Notes under the pieces: generated by a model
What the model was told of the DNA's origin: nothing
The model's input: the letters and a program-made list of their open reading frames with translations, nothing else
The model's database searches: none
Shown: positions 52,901-64,000 of the stretch, in pieces
Layout: each line of letters begins with the position of its first letter
Numbering within the stretch: the stretch's first letter is position 1
Source: Ptiloglossa arizonensis
Taxonomy: Eukaryota; Arthropoda; Insecta; Hymenoptera; Colletidae
Assembly: GCF_051014685.1 (NCBI RefSeq)
Contig: NC_135056.1
Span: 7,564,001-7,628,000, forward strand
Direction: 5' to 3'
DNA: 64,000 bases
Program-made: the position numbers and the translations under genes

Positions 52901-55900
52901 AAATTTTATATGAATGTTTTATCAGTAACAAAGTAAAATTTAATTTAATTTATTCTTCGTATTTATATAATGAATAATTGGTTTAAAATTTACTGTCACA
53001 TCTCCATTAAGAATTTTGAAATTACTGCAATGTTAAAAAAATTCAAAATTTACGAAACTTTAATATTATTTTACAAAGTTACGACTGTCAAATTTATTAA
53101 ATCTTTTTTAGTAAGACTATACGAAGTTTCATTCGCTATTCTAGTCATGTGCAGTAATTTAAATAATGCTTAAGTGAGTAATCTATAATTATGTGTATTG
53201 CTCTAGTAACTGGTATATACTATATATATATGTACATGCTCCTTAGGCACAAGTTTTATGATTAGTTACTTTAGTGAAATGATGACTAATATTTTTTCGG
53301 TTTAAACAGAATAAGTAACGGCAATGAACTAAAAAGCACCAATTCATTTTCTAACAATTAAGTGTTTTTGCTATGCTTAAAAATAAAGTGATACATCATC
53401 TTCTAATAGAAAGTACCTTCTTGTTTAAATATATTTGCCTTTATGAACAAGTACATAATTTGTAAATTTCTTCTACAAAATGTCCTTATTTTAAAATAGG
53501 AAATGTTGAAAATAATTTTACAAGTCTTTTTTACTTATGTTAAGTTTTCAATCAGTTGGCATTTTTTATTATAGAATGATGTAATGTTTTTTTGCATGAC
53601 TAGTAGAATGTGTGTTAATAGTACTAATAACTGCAATGAAAAAACTAATGATGACTTTTGATATAGGAAAATGTCGAGTTTGAAAAATACAAACAATGAA
53701 TGCATGTCAAAAGGAGTTATTATCACATATATATGTGTATGTCCAGTACAAGATTTATAAACTATATTCTTGAAATACTATATGATTATCATACAATCAC
53801 AAATTACTTTACAGATGCTGGATTAGCATTGCTTTTAAGTTCGATAATTATATGAATTATATTGAAATATATATCACCCATGATTGATAAATAGAGGTTT
53901 ATTAGTTGAAAAATATTTATATCAAACCTCTTTCAAAGGTACAGTAACTTTTATAATTTGTAAGTACTGCATTTACAAAAGATATAGTAATTGCGTATAA
54001 ATTGTAAAATTGAAGGTATTTAACATGTTGATTGTTATACTTAATGCCTTCAGATTGCAACAAATTAATGTCAATGAGTATTGTAAACTATTTTTCTTAG
54101 TTTTATTAATAAGTTGATGAAATGTAGAATTTCTTATTTGAATTGTGATAGTTTTGAAACAGCATTTTTCTATCTTTATATTTATACTATTATTTATATA
54201 ACCTTATCTGTAAACAAATTTAAAAGGAGCGTTAATTTTATACATAATACAATACATCTGTAAATATCTTTTCATACTGTTTCAAAACTGTTTAAATACA
54301 TAAGACAATTTAGAAAAATTTGTTTAACCAAATTATAAAGCTTGTATTATTAATTCTGTGCAATGTAATTATTAATTCCTTAAAGTCTATTTGTTCAATC
54401 CAGCCCCGTCCAAATCGTGGCCTTTAGATTCATTTTTTGCAGCCAGTAAGAGAAATAATATTGTATGTCCAAAACAAATGGATTTAAAAAAAGTTTTTCT
54501 TGACTTTTATTATTGGCAAAAGAACTTTACATTAGATTATGAAGATGCCCTATTCGATGCACGCGAGGGCCTCAGATTACACATGAAACTCGTATCACGA
54601 CTTCACATCTGCATTTTAATTTATTTGTTTCTTTCAGATTCGAAAAGGAATCATGGCAAAAAATCCCCACAAATTAATTAATTCTGTGATTTGTTTTTAT
54701 ATATTTTCTTTAGTTTACATAATCCCACAGTTTTTGATTACAAAAATTAATTCGCGGGAACATGTGTTGGACAGGCCTGGTTTAATCGAAAACGTTCGAT
54801 TGTCTTAAAATGCCATTCATCCAAAACGATCGCAATTTTTTATTTATGCGAATGTTAGTTATTAAGCGCAATTATTATTTCGCAAATAAGAGAGAGAAAA
54901 AGAGATAAAATTACACGCGCAAATACAAAATTTCACAGCCATGAATTTGCAGAGCGTTTTAGTTCAAATTGGCTCACAAGTTAATAAATTTTAGATGAAA
55001 ATTCTGACGTGAGAGTCAGTTGATGATATAATTCTGCGCCTTGTCGAAAATTCGTTTTTCGCTAATACTCTGCCTTCAATGGACGACACAATCAAAATAT
55101 GAATACTTAACGTTATCAATTAATTGCGACAATTCTACTTAGTATGCCGCAATATATTACAAGTTGCGTTCTTTCGATGCAATGATATTTTTTATAATCT
55201 TCTAGTTACTTCACTGATACATATGGTTCTTCAATTTGAAGATCATTGTTAAATGTTTTGTAGTTATTATTTTAAATATACGAGAGAGTACAATCCAATT
55301 CTGTACAGTTTTTTCCCTAAAAATTAAGCGATGTAGGGCTTACAAACTACTGATGTACTTTCGTGAAAAAGAACTAACTTGAAAATTTCAATGAATTCAA
55401 GTTTGCTCTAATATACATTACATACAATTCTGTACAACTTCTTCTTGAAGTTCTATTCCTTATTTTTTAATGTTTCACATGCAGATGAAGTTTTCAATAA
55501 ACACATATATGAAATTAAGTTCACGAAAAAACCAATATTGATTCATCGACTTATTAACTGTTATACAGTTATAAAATTCAATGTTAGTCAAGAATTTTAT
55601 ATCTCAAAACTAAACAAAATCTTAATAAATATGGGTCTATGATACATACACATTTTAGACAGAGATTTTAGACTGCTCGGATGTTATAAACTGTGAAAGA
55701 ATACAAAAATATTTATATCATTTTATGTTAACGGTAGGTCAGATAAAATTATTCTTAAAATTTCTTCGAATTTGTTCAAATTTCTATGATAATTCTAAAC
55801 CTGCTTGATACAATAATTTGTGCTTTGACTCGAAGTGACTATACTCCAATAAGAACTGGTTTCTCGACCCATCTTTATTCAGACTTTGTTCTTATATCCT

Positions 55901-56264
55901 CGAGTCGTAAAATACGTTTATAAGTTTTCCAACGAACCATTAGATTCACTTGATCCAGTTATAATAATTTCAATGATATTTACGCGGAACCATGAAAACG
56001 AAACATCCACGTATTAAACGTACAGTAATGTAACTTTATCCTTCGTTGGTCAAATCTTTTCGCTTTTTCTTTCTTTAATTTCGACTCAGTAACGTTAAAG
56101 CGGAATATACGTTCTATTTCGTGTAATCAAGAAGCGATTGTATCATCGTCCAATTCTCAACGATCAAGAGACCTCAAACTTCTTGCTCATTATTTTCATT
56201 CCTTCGGTTCTCGTTTAAGGATCACCTCTTCCCCATTTTCTATGCACATACGCAAATTCAACGT
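52901..56264. other. AT-rich gap with one orphan exon-like frame
   Basis: About 3.4 kb. Apart from the exon-like frame at 54403-54681, no coding segment is supported. The right end, where CpG content rises, must hold the 3' UTR of the minus-strand CIPC-like gene. Confidence 0.45.
54403..54681 (+). CDS. Orphan exon-like open frame, product unknown
   Basis: Preceded by a pyrimidine-containing acceptor (TTTGTTCAATCCAG). The frame reads PSKSWPLDSFFAASKRNNIV, then DLKKVFLDFYYWQKNFTLDY and EDALFDAREGLRLHMK before degrading into hydrophobic, intron-like codons and stopping at TAA 54679-54681. A GTATCA donor-like site follows the AAACTC codons, about 40 bp before a TTTCTTTCAG acceptor-like site, so the real exon may end near 54590. 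The composition (balanced charge, Trp, Cys, few low-complexity runs) is protein-like and unlike the surroundings. I found no upstream exon in the required phase (1), so it may belong to an unrecognised gene or be a relic. Confidence 0.35.
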   Translation, partial: APSKSWPLDSFFAASKRNNIVCPKQMDLKKVFLDFYYWQKNFTLDYEDALFDAREGLRLHMKLVSRLHICILIYLFLSDSKRNHGKKSPQIN

Positions 56265-57904
56265 TTACGATTCGTCGTCTTCGAACGAGGACTCTTCGGT
56301 ATCGCGTTCGCTGCTACCGCAACTGGATGTGACGTCATTTGATGATGATGAATACGTGGTATCTGGCGTCGGCGGAAGGGACGGTCTCGAAACGGTTTTC
56401 TCCGTCGACGAAGACACGTCCGCGTCCTTGCAATCCGATGCATCCAATCTCTGTTGCACGCACTTGTTCTCGGGATTATTTAGCACCGAGTGGATGAAGT
56501 CACGGGTCTCTGCGCTCAGTGCGTTCACCTTTTCTTGAAGGATGTTGTTCCGTCGCACCAAGGCCATTGTACGCACGACTATGTCCAGAAGACCTGCAAC
56601 ATCGTGAGAACAAATCGAAATTATTCCAGATGATTGTTTCCGCGTCGTACACCGGCTTTGAAATAATTCTCGGTACTGTCGCGAATATGTTGAAAGCCGC
56701 GCGAATATGTCTGCGCTAAAGGGGCCATTTGTCCCAATTTTAACGAGACAGTGCCATTTATTCGTTAATTGTTTCGTCGCTCGATTTCGACAGCAATTGG
56801 ACCCGATTTTTTCGTAATTTTCGTTTTCGATGAATCTAATATCAAAATGTCCACGTCCACAGACGCAGAAAGCAAACATTTATTTAAAAGTATTCACAGC
56901 TACGAACAATTGAAGCGAAATACATTTAAAAAATATTCCACGATTGTTAATTCTTTACGTTCTATCGTTTCGTACTCGTCTCGAGTTCGATGACTGTTTA
57001 TTGGTTCAATTTTGTCACGAACGCGCGAAACAGCTGTAACAAATAAACAGCACTTTTACAATTTTTAAAAAATTTTCCTTTAATTCATTAAACGCAAACG
57101 AGTCGTCCAATTTCTTACCATCCCTTATTCAAACTGACATCGACTCGCGACGTCCATCGATTCCGTTACGATGGAATTCAATTACGAATATTTATTTATA
57201 ATTCTAACGGTTACTCGATCGAATATTTTCGATATTTATACTTCGAATATTTGAAATAATTTAAGAGACGAACGCTTATGATCTCGGTATCATTGTGAAG
57301 ATTAATTCACACAATTGTGATAAGTATATTTCGAAGTCGGAGTGTAAGTGATCTCGTGCGTTACAGATCGCGTGATTCGAAACATCGATCTAGAACGGAA
57401 CGCGTATTTGGAGAAATTCTTGGAATTCCCGCGAAGCTTCGAATACGAGGAGACATATCATCCACGTGTGTCCCGCGTGTTTTTTTAGAAGTTCAGCCCA
57501 ATCGAACAGCTCGGTCAGTTCGAACGAACGCGAGTTGGTTTTGTTTGCTCGCGTTGATTTCCCTGTTTTTCAATGTTAACGGAAACCGCACCTTTCCGCC
57601 GCGCCAAAAACACTCTCCAGTGTTCCTCCACGTCCGTCGGGACTCGAGCTGAAACGTTCGGTGATGATGAACTGACGATGGTTGGCGCGCAAGAGTCGTT
57701 GGGACACTCCGGTTCCCATAGTGGACTTTCTGGCGGTGTTAAAGACGCATCCTCGCGTGGCGACGAGTTCATTTCCATCCTCCTCAATTCCAATCTCTGT
57801 TGCTTCGTGACGACCCCATTGGAAACCCTTTGTCGTCGACGCGAACACGGGATCGTTGGTTTTCTTATCACTGGCAGTTCCGACAGGCACACGGTCGGAG
57901 CCAT
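56265..57904 (-). CDS. CIPC: CLOCK-interacting pacemaker (CIPC)-like protein
   Basis: Two coding exons, complement(57592..57904, 56265..56593), encode 213 residues. The start ATG lies 15 nt inside an exon preceded by an acceptor (TTTCTCATTTACAG), so an untranslated first exon lies to the right. The first exon encodes a Ser/Pro-rich region (SPREDASLTPPESPLWEPEC). The splice joins FLARRKG to LLDIVVRTMALVRRNNILQE and KVNALSAETRDFIHSVL, a short coiled coil at about residues 105-140. This resembles the C-terminal CLOCK-binding helix of vertebrate CIPC (LLDI followed by R-T-x-x-L-x-R-x-N). The tail is Ser/Asp/Glu-rich and ends FEDDES. In mammals CIPC represses CLOCK-BMAL1; a circadian role here is inference. 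The exon structure is firmer than the name. Confidence 0.68.
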
Positions 57905-58227
57905 TTCGCGATGAACAATCTGTAAATGAGAAAGAAACTGGTCAGTCGCTTAGTGAATTTATTTCCTACGTAATCGATTATCAATTCTTTCGCTACCACT
58001 GGTGGTGGGTTCACACGGCTTCTCGATCGAGCACTGCCAGTGATATTGCAACGTGTACGTAAAAGATGTGCGTTTTCTTTTTTGGTACGTGTTCAAATTC
58101 AAAGCGTGCTTTCGTTTGATTGTACATTCGATATCTTTGGGCGCAAACATGTCCCGAATGTATGAAACTCGTGTTTTTATCTTCACGGTGTAATATTATA
58201 ATAGCTTTAATCATAGAAATATTATCA

Positions 58228-58357
58228 GGTTGTTCGGAAAGTCATTTCGTTTTCCAAAATGGAGAATATTGAATTTATTAAAATGTTTATTCACTTTAAA
58301 AATATCGTGTTTCATTTTTACAAAAAAAAAAAAAACGAAATGACTTTCCGAACAACC
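58228..58357. mobile_element. Mariner-type MITE, copy 1
   Basis: A perfect 26-bp terminal inverted repeat, GGTTGTTCGGAAAGTCATTT plus CGTTTT, bounds a 130-bp element. The inner sequence (AAAATGGAGAATATTGAATT at the left, ATCGTGTTTCATTTTTAC at the right) has no transposase. The end sequence resembles Tc1/mariner termini common in insects; the family assignment is from memory of such ends. Confidence 0.85.
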
Positions 58358-60411
58358 CAATATATATTGTAAGAACACGATGGGATGAACAAGAATCGAG
58401 AAACACACTAGGGTTAAAAATTGTACGAACTGTTTATGGTTATTAACGACTTATTCCGTTTGTTAAAGCGTGTTTAACAGATTTATGTTTTCGAGGAACG
58501 CAATGACCTTTTTCATTGCTTTTTTGACACGCTATAATAATTTGGTACAAAAATTTTCTTTATGGTCGAGTTTCGTCCGAAAATTCCAAAGGTCTTTCGT
58601 CTTTTGTACTTTTAACATCCAATTCAAATATTTTCAATTACGAAACTATTTTTTTTTACGAGGTGCTATTTTTTTTTATTCCCTACGTTTATTCCATCGA
58701 ATTCAGATAAACTTTTATTCGTGCAATGTAATGTCATTTGATAATCCAGATTGTAGGTTTCATTGAACAAATAACGGACCGAATGTTATTATTCACCTTT
58801 TGTTCGTTATTCGAAATTTTGATCTACATGAGAATTTGATCCATCAATGGTTATGTGTCCTATATTCGATTTTTCCACAACGCTCCCAGAGTGTTTCTAA
58901 CCGAAGAGAAAACATCTTTGAATTTACTAAAATAACATAAACAGAGCGTGCATCCGGCAGAAAGAACAGTCGAGTTTAGAAACAGTTGGTGTCATATGTC
59001 GAAAAGTATTTAACGCTGAGACATGCATCAGGTAGCACGCGACATATTCGTTGGAAGTGTTCAGAGTTAAAGGGTCAAGGGTTAACGAAACGGCCTAGTT
59101 CTTTAGACACTTCAATTGTTTCATCTGTTAATATTACGTTTTTTTATTGCGAAGTTTCGTTCAAGAACGCGTAATGGAAATGGTACCGAAAATAGAATTC
59201 ACCGAGCTTGCACTGAAATTATTCTGGAAATTTCACCTGCAATTGACAGAACTGTGGGAAAATTTGTAACAAAAAGTGAAGAGACACATCCGTGTACAGA
59301 ATTCAACTTTGAAAGAAGCGAATGTCTACTATATACACCGATTCCTTTGAAAAGGAAAAGATTAAAAAAAAATGCGAAAAAAAAGAAACGAAAATATACA
59401 AAAATCAAAAGGAAAAGAGAAAGAAGATAGAGAATACTATTATCTGGTGTGAAACGAATCCTGTAATAAAAGTAAACTTAATGAGAAATGAGTGCAATGT
59501 TGTAACTGTAATGATTGGTCACACGAAGAATACACCGACCAGAATGATTTATATACATATTTGTCATAATTGCAAGGCCTAATAACGGAGAAAAAGTATC
59601 ACAATTTTTTCTATTTTCTTTTCACTTTTTCATCCATGCACCAAAATACTAACCTTTCCTTTTTTTCATATACTCTTACAATTTAATTAAATAAATACCT
59701 TGATTTTCTAAAATTAGACTAAAGAACCCAGCGTTCGGAACAGTTGTAACATTTTCTCCGCTTACTATTTTTTATCAGTATCTCGACGTACAGCGAAATT
59801 ATTGTCACTCGAGAATGTTAAATAACTGAGTAACATGTTTGCACAACAATTTTTGTTACGAATGCAATAGGTTTTGCGTAATCCCGTTCCAAAGTGTTAC
59901 TACCTCGTTCTCCCTTACTCCATCGATATTTAAATACTTTTCTCTCGAAGATGAATTATAATTTATTTTTCTCCAAAAAATGATACTCCTTTGTGTACAC
60001 ATTTGGTCGTTTGTATCTCTCTTCGACAAAAATAGCGTGATTTTTGAACATTCATCGCGACCATTTGTAAAACACTCAAGTTTGGAGCAACCGACTTCGC
60101 ATTCTACGGATCAGTGTCTATCGATCGCGGTAATTGTCTTGTCAGCGAAATGCAATGATACCAGCCATCTGCGTAATTTGATGAAGAGAAGCCAATCGAT
60201 GACCCAAATACGCAGGCGACAATGCGCTTTGCTTACGTTGGACGTGTCCGCGAAAGTGGTTTCATTGGCGATTAGTCGGTGGTCCGTGTGATCGGTTCAC
60301 GGTGGCTTTGTTATAAACATCGACGGTACTTGAGACCACGATACATCGAATCCACGAACGTTAACGATTATCGTGCAAAGGTGAACGTGTTACGAGATCG
60401 TACGAAAATAG

Positions 60412-60695
60412 CACGTGCCCGGCCGATTATCAGCACGCAGTAACGATTTTACTTTGTTACGAGGAAATTATTTATGAACAACGAATTGGCAAACGGGACT
60501 TTCACTTGTTGTAAATATACGGCAATACCTCCACGAGGCAATATTTCACACCTTGACCAGAGAACGCACGTGTAACTCTTCCTGTGTGTATATATACTTG
60601 ACACGTGGCAGGTATTTTAATAATACGTGCAATGCGCAATTTATGCAACGTTTAAAAAAAGAAGCGATCAAACGTTACGGTGTATACAACACGTG
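60412..60695. promoter_or_regulatory. Cluster of four CACGTG E-boxes
   Basis: CACGTG occurs at 60412-60417, 60567-60572, 60602-60607 and 60690-60695. A TATATATA box-like run lies between the second and third sites (about 60588-60596). The cluster is about 2.5-2.8 kb upstream, in gene sense, of the CIPC-like start codon. Use as a promoter or enhancer is inferred. Confidence 0.4.
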
Positions 60696-61200
60696 TACCT
60701 AAACTTTCCGTTCGGTGTATGTACGTATGTATGTACATCGCGAGTGAATAAGTCTTAATTAGTCAAACTAGTTCCCCCTCTTATTTTTAACTGGTAACAG
60801 TAATTTTTTGTCACTGCGTACGTGTGCCCTCCTTTCATTTCTCATTTAACAAGTATGATGTATTTGTACCACTTCGTAGTTTCTTGAGAATTATTTCCAT
60901 GCGTGAAGCTTTTCCCGATCGATTTTAATTTATAAATGCATGATTATTCTACAAAAGTATGTCGAAGCGTAAGAAATTGTTTCTAGGTGGGTTAATGGAG
61001 TTCGAAGAAGAGGATTGAGATTTAAAAATCATAAAGCAAAGTACTGAGCCAGTGTTTTCCATAGTGGAAGATTGCGAAAGAATATGTTTAGTCGAGAAAA
61101 GTGTAAATGACCGAAACATCTCTTCCTATTAATAATTAAAACGTTACTCTAGAATGTTTGTGTTTCGCATTATTCGTTTATTTATTCAACGAATTTATTC

Positions 61201-61323
61201 GGTTTGGTAAATCATTTCGTTTTTTTGGTGAAAATGAAACACGATTTTTGTTGGACTGTATGAACATTTTATTCAATTATATACTCTCCATTTTGGAAAA
61301 CGAAATGACTTTCTAAACGACCC
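61201..61323. mobile_element. Mariner-type MITE, copy 2 (inverted, diverged)
   Basis: Reads as the reverse complement of the element at 58228-58357. It shares the segment CTCCATTTTGGAAAACGAAA next to the right end and GAAAATGAAACACGATTTTT near the left end. The termini are diverged (GGTTTGGTAAATCATTTCG and CGAAATGACTTTCTAAACGA). Confidence 0.8.
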
Positions 61324-62175
61324 AATATTTACACACATGACAATAGTAAATATTCTTTACGACCTTTCGATCTTTTCTAATAAAAAAAAAAAAGAAGAAC
61401 AGTACTTGTTGATCTAACGATGAAATACGTGAACATGTATTTGCTTCTCAATCGGAAGTTATTCGGGTCAAAAGTAATCCTTCTTCGTTTGCAGACCGAG
61501 GAAATCGAGAGTAGGCTGCATGACCGGAAACTAGAATTAATTTTAACGAACGATAAGTTTGAAGAGGTCAAAACGTGAGGATGATGCCTTGTCGGTATAT
61601 GGAATTAAACGGATTGTAGGCTGTTGCGAATAATCACTACTTTTAAATACCATTTCTTCCAAAGTTCGTGTGAATTTTGGAAAACAAAAACCGTAACCAC
61701 TCGTTACGTTACGACTCGTTCAATCGTCAGTTTCGACCGAGTTTTACGAAAAGTACATCGTAAGTTGCGATGGTTATTAAATAGGGAAGAATTGTGACTG
61801 GGGATATTCTTCTCGAATCGTCACCGAGCTAAACTCATAAGATATCGGAACATTAAACGGAAAAATAAAAGTGTAGCGTGCCTCGATTGTGAATTACACG
61901 TATGCATTCGTACCGGTTGGCGACGCGATCGATGCAGGCGATGACCTGATTACTGTGAACGTTGGTGCACGTGCCTGCACCGAAATAAAGCAGCGGAGAG
62001 AGCCTCGGCACGACTTCTCGTCTCCCCTCGACCGGTTACCCAGCTGGTTTGACCTCGGCTTTCGTTGCACCACGTGCGACCATGAAATAACACTGATAAT
62101 CGCTGCAAAAAAGAACGGGCAAACCGACACCGGTGCAGCACACGGGGTGCACCACGAACACAAAGAACTTGGAAA

Positions 62176-62376
62176 GTTCATTTCGTGAGACTTTCTGCAT
62201 ATTTTGTTGCTCGAACTTTCAAAACCGTTCAAATCGCGGGAACGTTCATTTTGTAAGTCTTTCTGCATATTTTGCTCCTCGAACTTTCAAAACCGTTCAA
62301 ATCGCGGGAACGTTCATTTCGTGAGTCTTTCTGCATATTTTGCTGCTCGAACTTTCAAAACCGTTCAAATCGCGAG
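62176..62376. repeat. 68-bp tandem repeat, about 3 copies
   Basis: CTTTCTGCATATTTTG starts at 62191, 62259 and 62327, an exact 68-bp period. Each unit continues with CTCGAACTTTCAAAACCGTT and CAAATCGCG; the last copy is cut at about 62376. The open frames across it are a by-product of the repeat. Confidence 0.95.
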
Positions 62377-63436
62377 AGGACCACAATTTTTTATACGTAC
62401 GTATACATATTGTTCCTCGAGGTAGCGACAACTTGCGGGCCAGTTTAGGTGTTCCGGGAATCGATGACTATTATGGGTACACGGAGAACGAGAGTAAGAA
62501 AAAGAATCCCTGTGAACGGTTCTAGGAAATGCTGGGAAGAGTGAGCGTAGTTGGACAACTCGAGGGACAGTGTTTTTATTCGGTTTTTCAGCAATTGTTG
62601 AAGTTTGAACGAATTAGATATTTTCTAAGTAAAAGTTGATATCAACAAAAGAGAACACTGGTTTTTGATACTCCATTTTTTTTCGAAGTTCTTATAAATT
62701 TTGAAAAAGGAGAAACTTCACGGCTTGTTATATTGAAATTCATCGACGAGTTTTCAATTTTCTATTTTAACCGAGTTCTGTGAAAAGTACATTGTTTTAC
62801 TGTTTCAAAAAGAGTGTATATACGTATACTCTTGGAAGAATTGGTAACCCTGGTTTTAACTAGTATCAGATTTTCTTTCGAAGAGGATCCCCGAAGAGGG
62901 TGTACAAGTGTACTTTTGCACATCGATACTTTTACAAGTTAGTTACAGATTAAAACGAATACGATAATAATTGCATTATTGTGCATTGTGTAGAAGGAGA
63001 GATAGATAATTCAAACAATGATACATATAAATGCATAAGAGGTAAAATGTGCAGTTTAAATACATATTAAATCTAATTTAAAAAAATAGCGAGTTTTCAA
63101 ATATTATGCTAATTACATAGCTCGAGCAGAGTAACGGTGCCTCGTTTGGTTAACAATATTTCCAAAACTGTAGATATCGTACTCTTGAATATGAAAGACA
63201 CAAGCACCTTCGCTCACAGGGGAACATCGCGAACTGTTAAATACAAATTTTGATCAAACTTGTCACAAATGTTCGTTAAGAATTCACAATTCAAATAAGT
63301 TTTATTTTTGAAGGCTTGTAAAATTAGTAAGAAAATTAGTCTTCCTATATATTTTTTCTCGAATTTACAGACCTCGTAGAAACAGTATAACTTTTACGTT
63401 AAATATTTTCAATATCTTTGGTAGATAAATATATAT

Positions 63437-63665
63437 AAATTATTTAGTGACTGCTACTGTTTGACTTTGAGAGAGAAGACAACCTATTCTTTACATTAAA
63501 TGCACTAATTTTATATATATATATATATATATATTAGACAGAGAAGACAAAGTATTCTTTACAATTAAATTATTTTATATATATATACAAAATTAGTGCA
63601 TTTAATGTAAAGAGTAGTTTGTCTTCTCTCTCAAAGTGAAACAGAAGCAGTGACTAAATAATTTT
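63437..63665. repeat. Large imperfect hairpin with TA-rich loop
   Basis: The left arm (63437-63520) and right arm (63585-63665) are inverted copies: TTTAGTGACTGCTACTGTTT against the complement of AACAGAAGCAGTGACTAAA, AGAGAGAAGACAA against TTGTCTTCTCTCT, and TTTACATTAAATGCACTAAT against ATTAGTGCATTTAATGTAAA. The loop holds a TA microsatellite (63512-63534) and a third partial copy of the AGAGAAGACAA...ATTCTTTACA segment (63539-63563). It could be a fold-back element or MITE. Confidence 0.85.
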
Positions 63666-64000
63666 TAAATCGAACCGATGAACATCGGTCGAACGACAAC
63701 GCGAACGGTTGCGCGAAATGACAGATTGCGGTGTTCCCTCGTTTCGTTGTTACCAAGTTATATCAATGTTCCATCCGAGGTACGATTTTCGCCAAAGATT
63801 CGCCGAATTCGTATTTACTCGTGTAATCTCTCCTATTAAATGCAAGCCACCGGCACACGTGGTACAGGATAAAAGGAACCTAACGGCAATTTTTACTCGT
63901 GACGAATATGCCGTGATAATTCACGAGGGGAGCAGCCGTGATATATCGTAGGTGTCGGATGTGTGTTGTCGATGTAATCGCACCCGGCCAAAGCGGTGCC

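Larger units (their letters stand above)
57905..64000. other. CpG-rich right flank, upstream of the CIPC-like gene
   Basis: About 6.1 kb without a supportable coding exon. It should contain the untranslated first exon and promoter of the CIPC-like gene. It holds two MITE copies, a 68-bp tandem repeat, an E-box cluster and a large inverted repeat, listed separately. Lys-rich frames near 59330-59430 come from an A-rich tract. Confidence 0.55.

Noticed and set aside
57317..57914. Plus-strand frames of 111 and 113 codons
   Set aside because: Largely antisense to the first coding exon of the CIPC-like gene, which has matching splice sites and phase.
61889..62268. Opposed frames of 99 (plus) and 124 (minus) codons
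   Set aside because: Both run into the 68-bp tandem repeat and neither shows a domain; they keep each other open on opposite strands.

Overview
This is nuclear DNA of an insect, most likely an aculeate hymenopteran such as a bee. That placement is inferred from short phase-consistent GT-AG introns, very AT-rich intergenic DNA, insect-like protein sequences, a mariner-type MITE, and CpG-poor housekeeping genes flanked by CpG-rich DNA. No bacterial or viral genes were found. Genes were assembled by translating exons and requiring splice sites, reading phase and family alignment to agree. Exon positions are in each entry.

Layout. 1-10.9 kb: CpG-rich, gene-poor DNA with microsatellites, a diverged tandem repeat and perhaps the C-terminal end of an upstream gene. 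10.9-18.1 kb: SNX24-like sorting nexin (minus), whose large introns hold an 89-bp satellite, a 190-bp repeat and a terminal-inverted-repeat element. 18.6-51.6 kb: a compact, CpG-poor block of conserved genes: FDX2-like ferredoxin (+), Spred (-), Cyclin C (+), TFIIH p52/GTF2H4 (-), CPSF1/CPSF160 (+), EFCAB2/DRC8-like EF-hand protein (+), ECH1 (-), ATP synthase subunit b (+) and golgin-84 (+). 52.4-54.7 kb: a candidate small three-exon gene and an orphan exon, both unrecognised. 56.3-57.9 kb: a CLOCK-interacting pacemaker (CIPC)-like gene (-). 58-64 kb: CpG-rich flank with two copies of a mariner-derived MITE, a 68-bp tandem repeat, a cluster of CACGTG E-boxes and a large hairpin.

The genes do not form one pathway. 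Several act in mitochondria (FDX2 in Fe-S cluster assembly, ATP synthase b in oxidative phosphorylation, ECH1 in beta-oxidation). Others act in RNA polymerase II transcription and RNA processing (Cyclin C of the Mediator kinase module, TFIIH p52, CPSF160) or in Golgi and endosome traffic (golgin-84, SNX24). Four neighbouring pairs are head to head (SNX24/FDX2, Spred/CycC, GTF2H4/CPSF1, ECH1/ATP synthase b), the closest 0.5-0.7 kb apart, which suggests shared promoters. Three pairs converge (FDX2/Spred, CycC/GTF2H4, EFCAB2/ECH1).

The observations most worth checking are the CIPC-like gene with CACGTG motifs around it, the satellite with two CACGTG palindromes per unit, the small unknown gene at 52.4 kb, and the CpG contrast between gene block and flanks.
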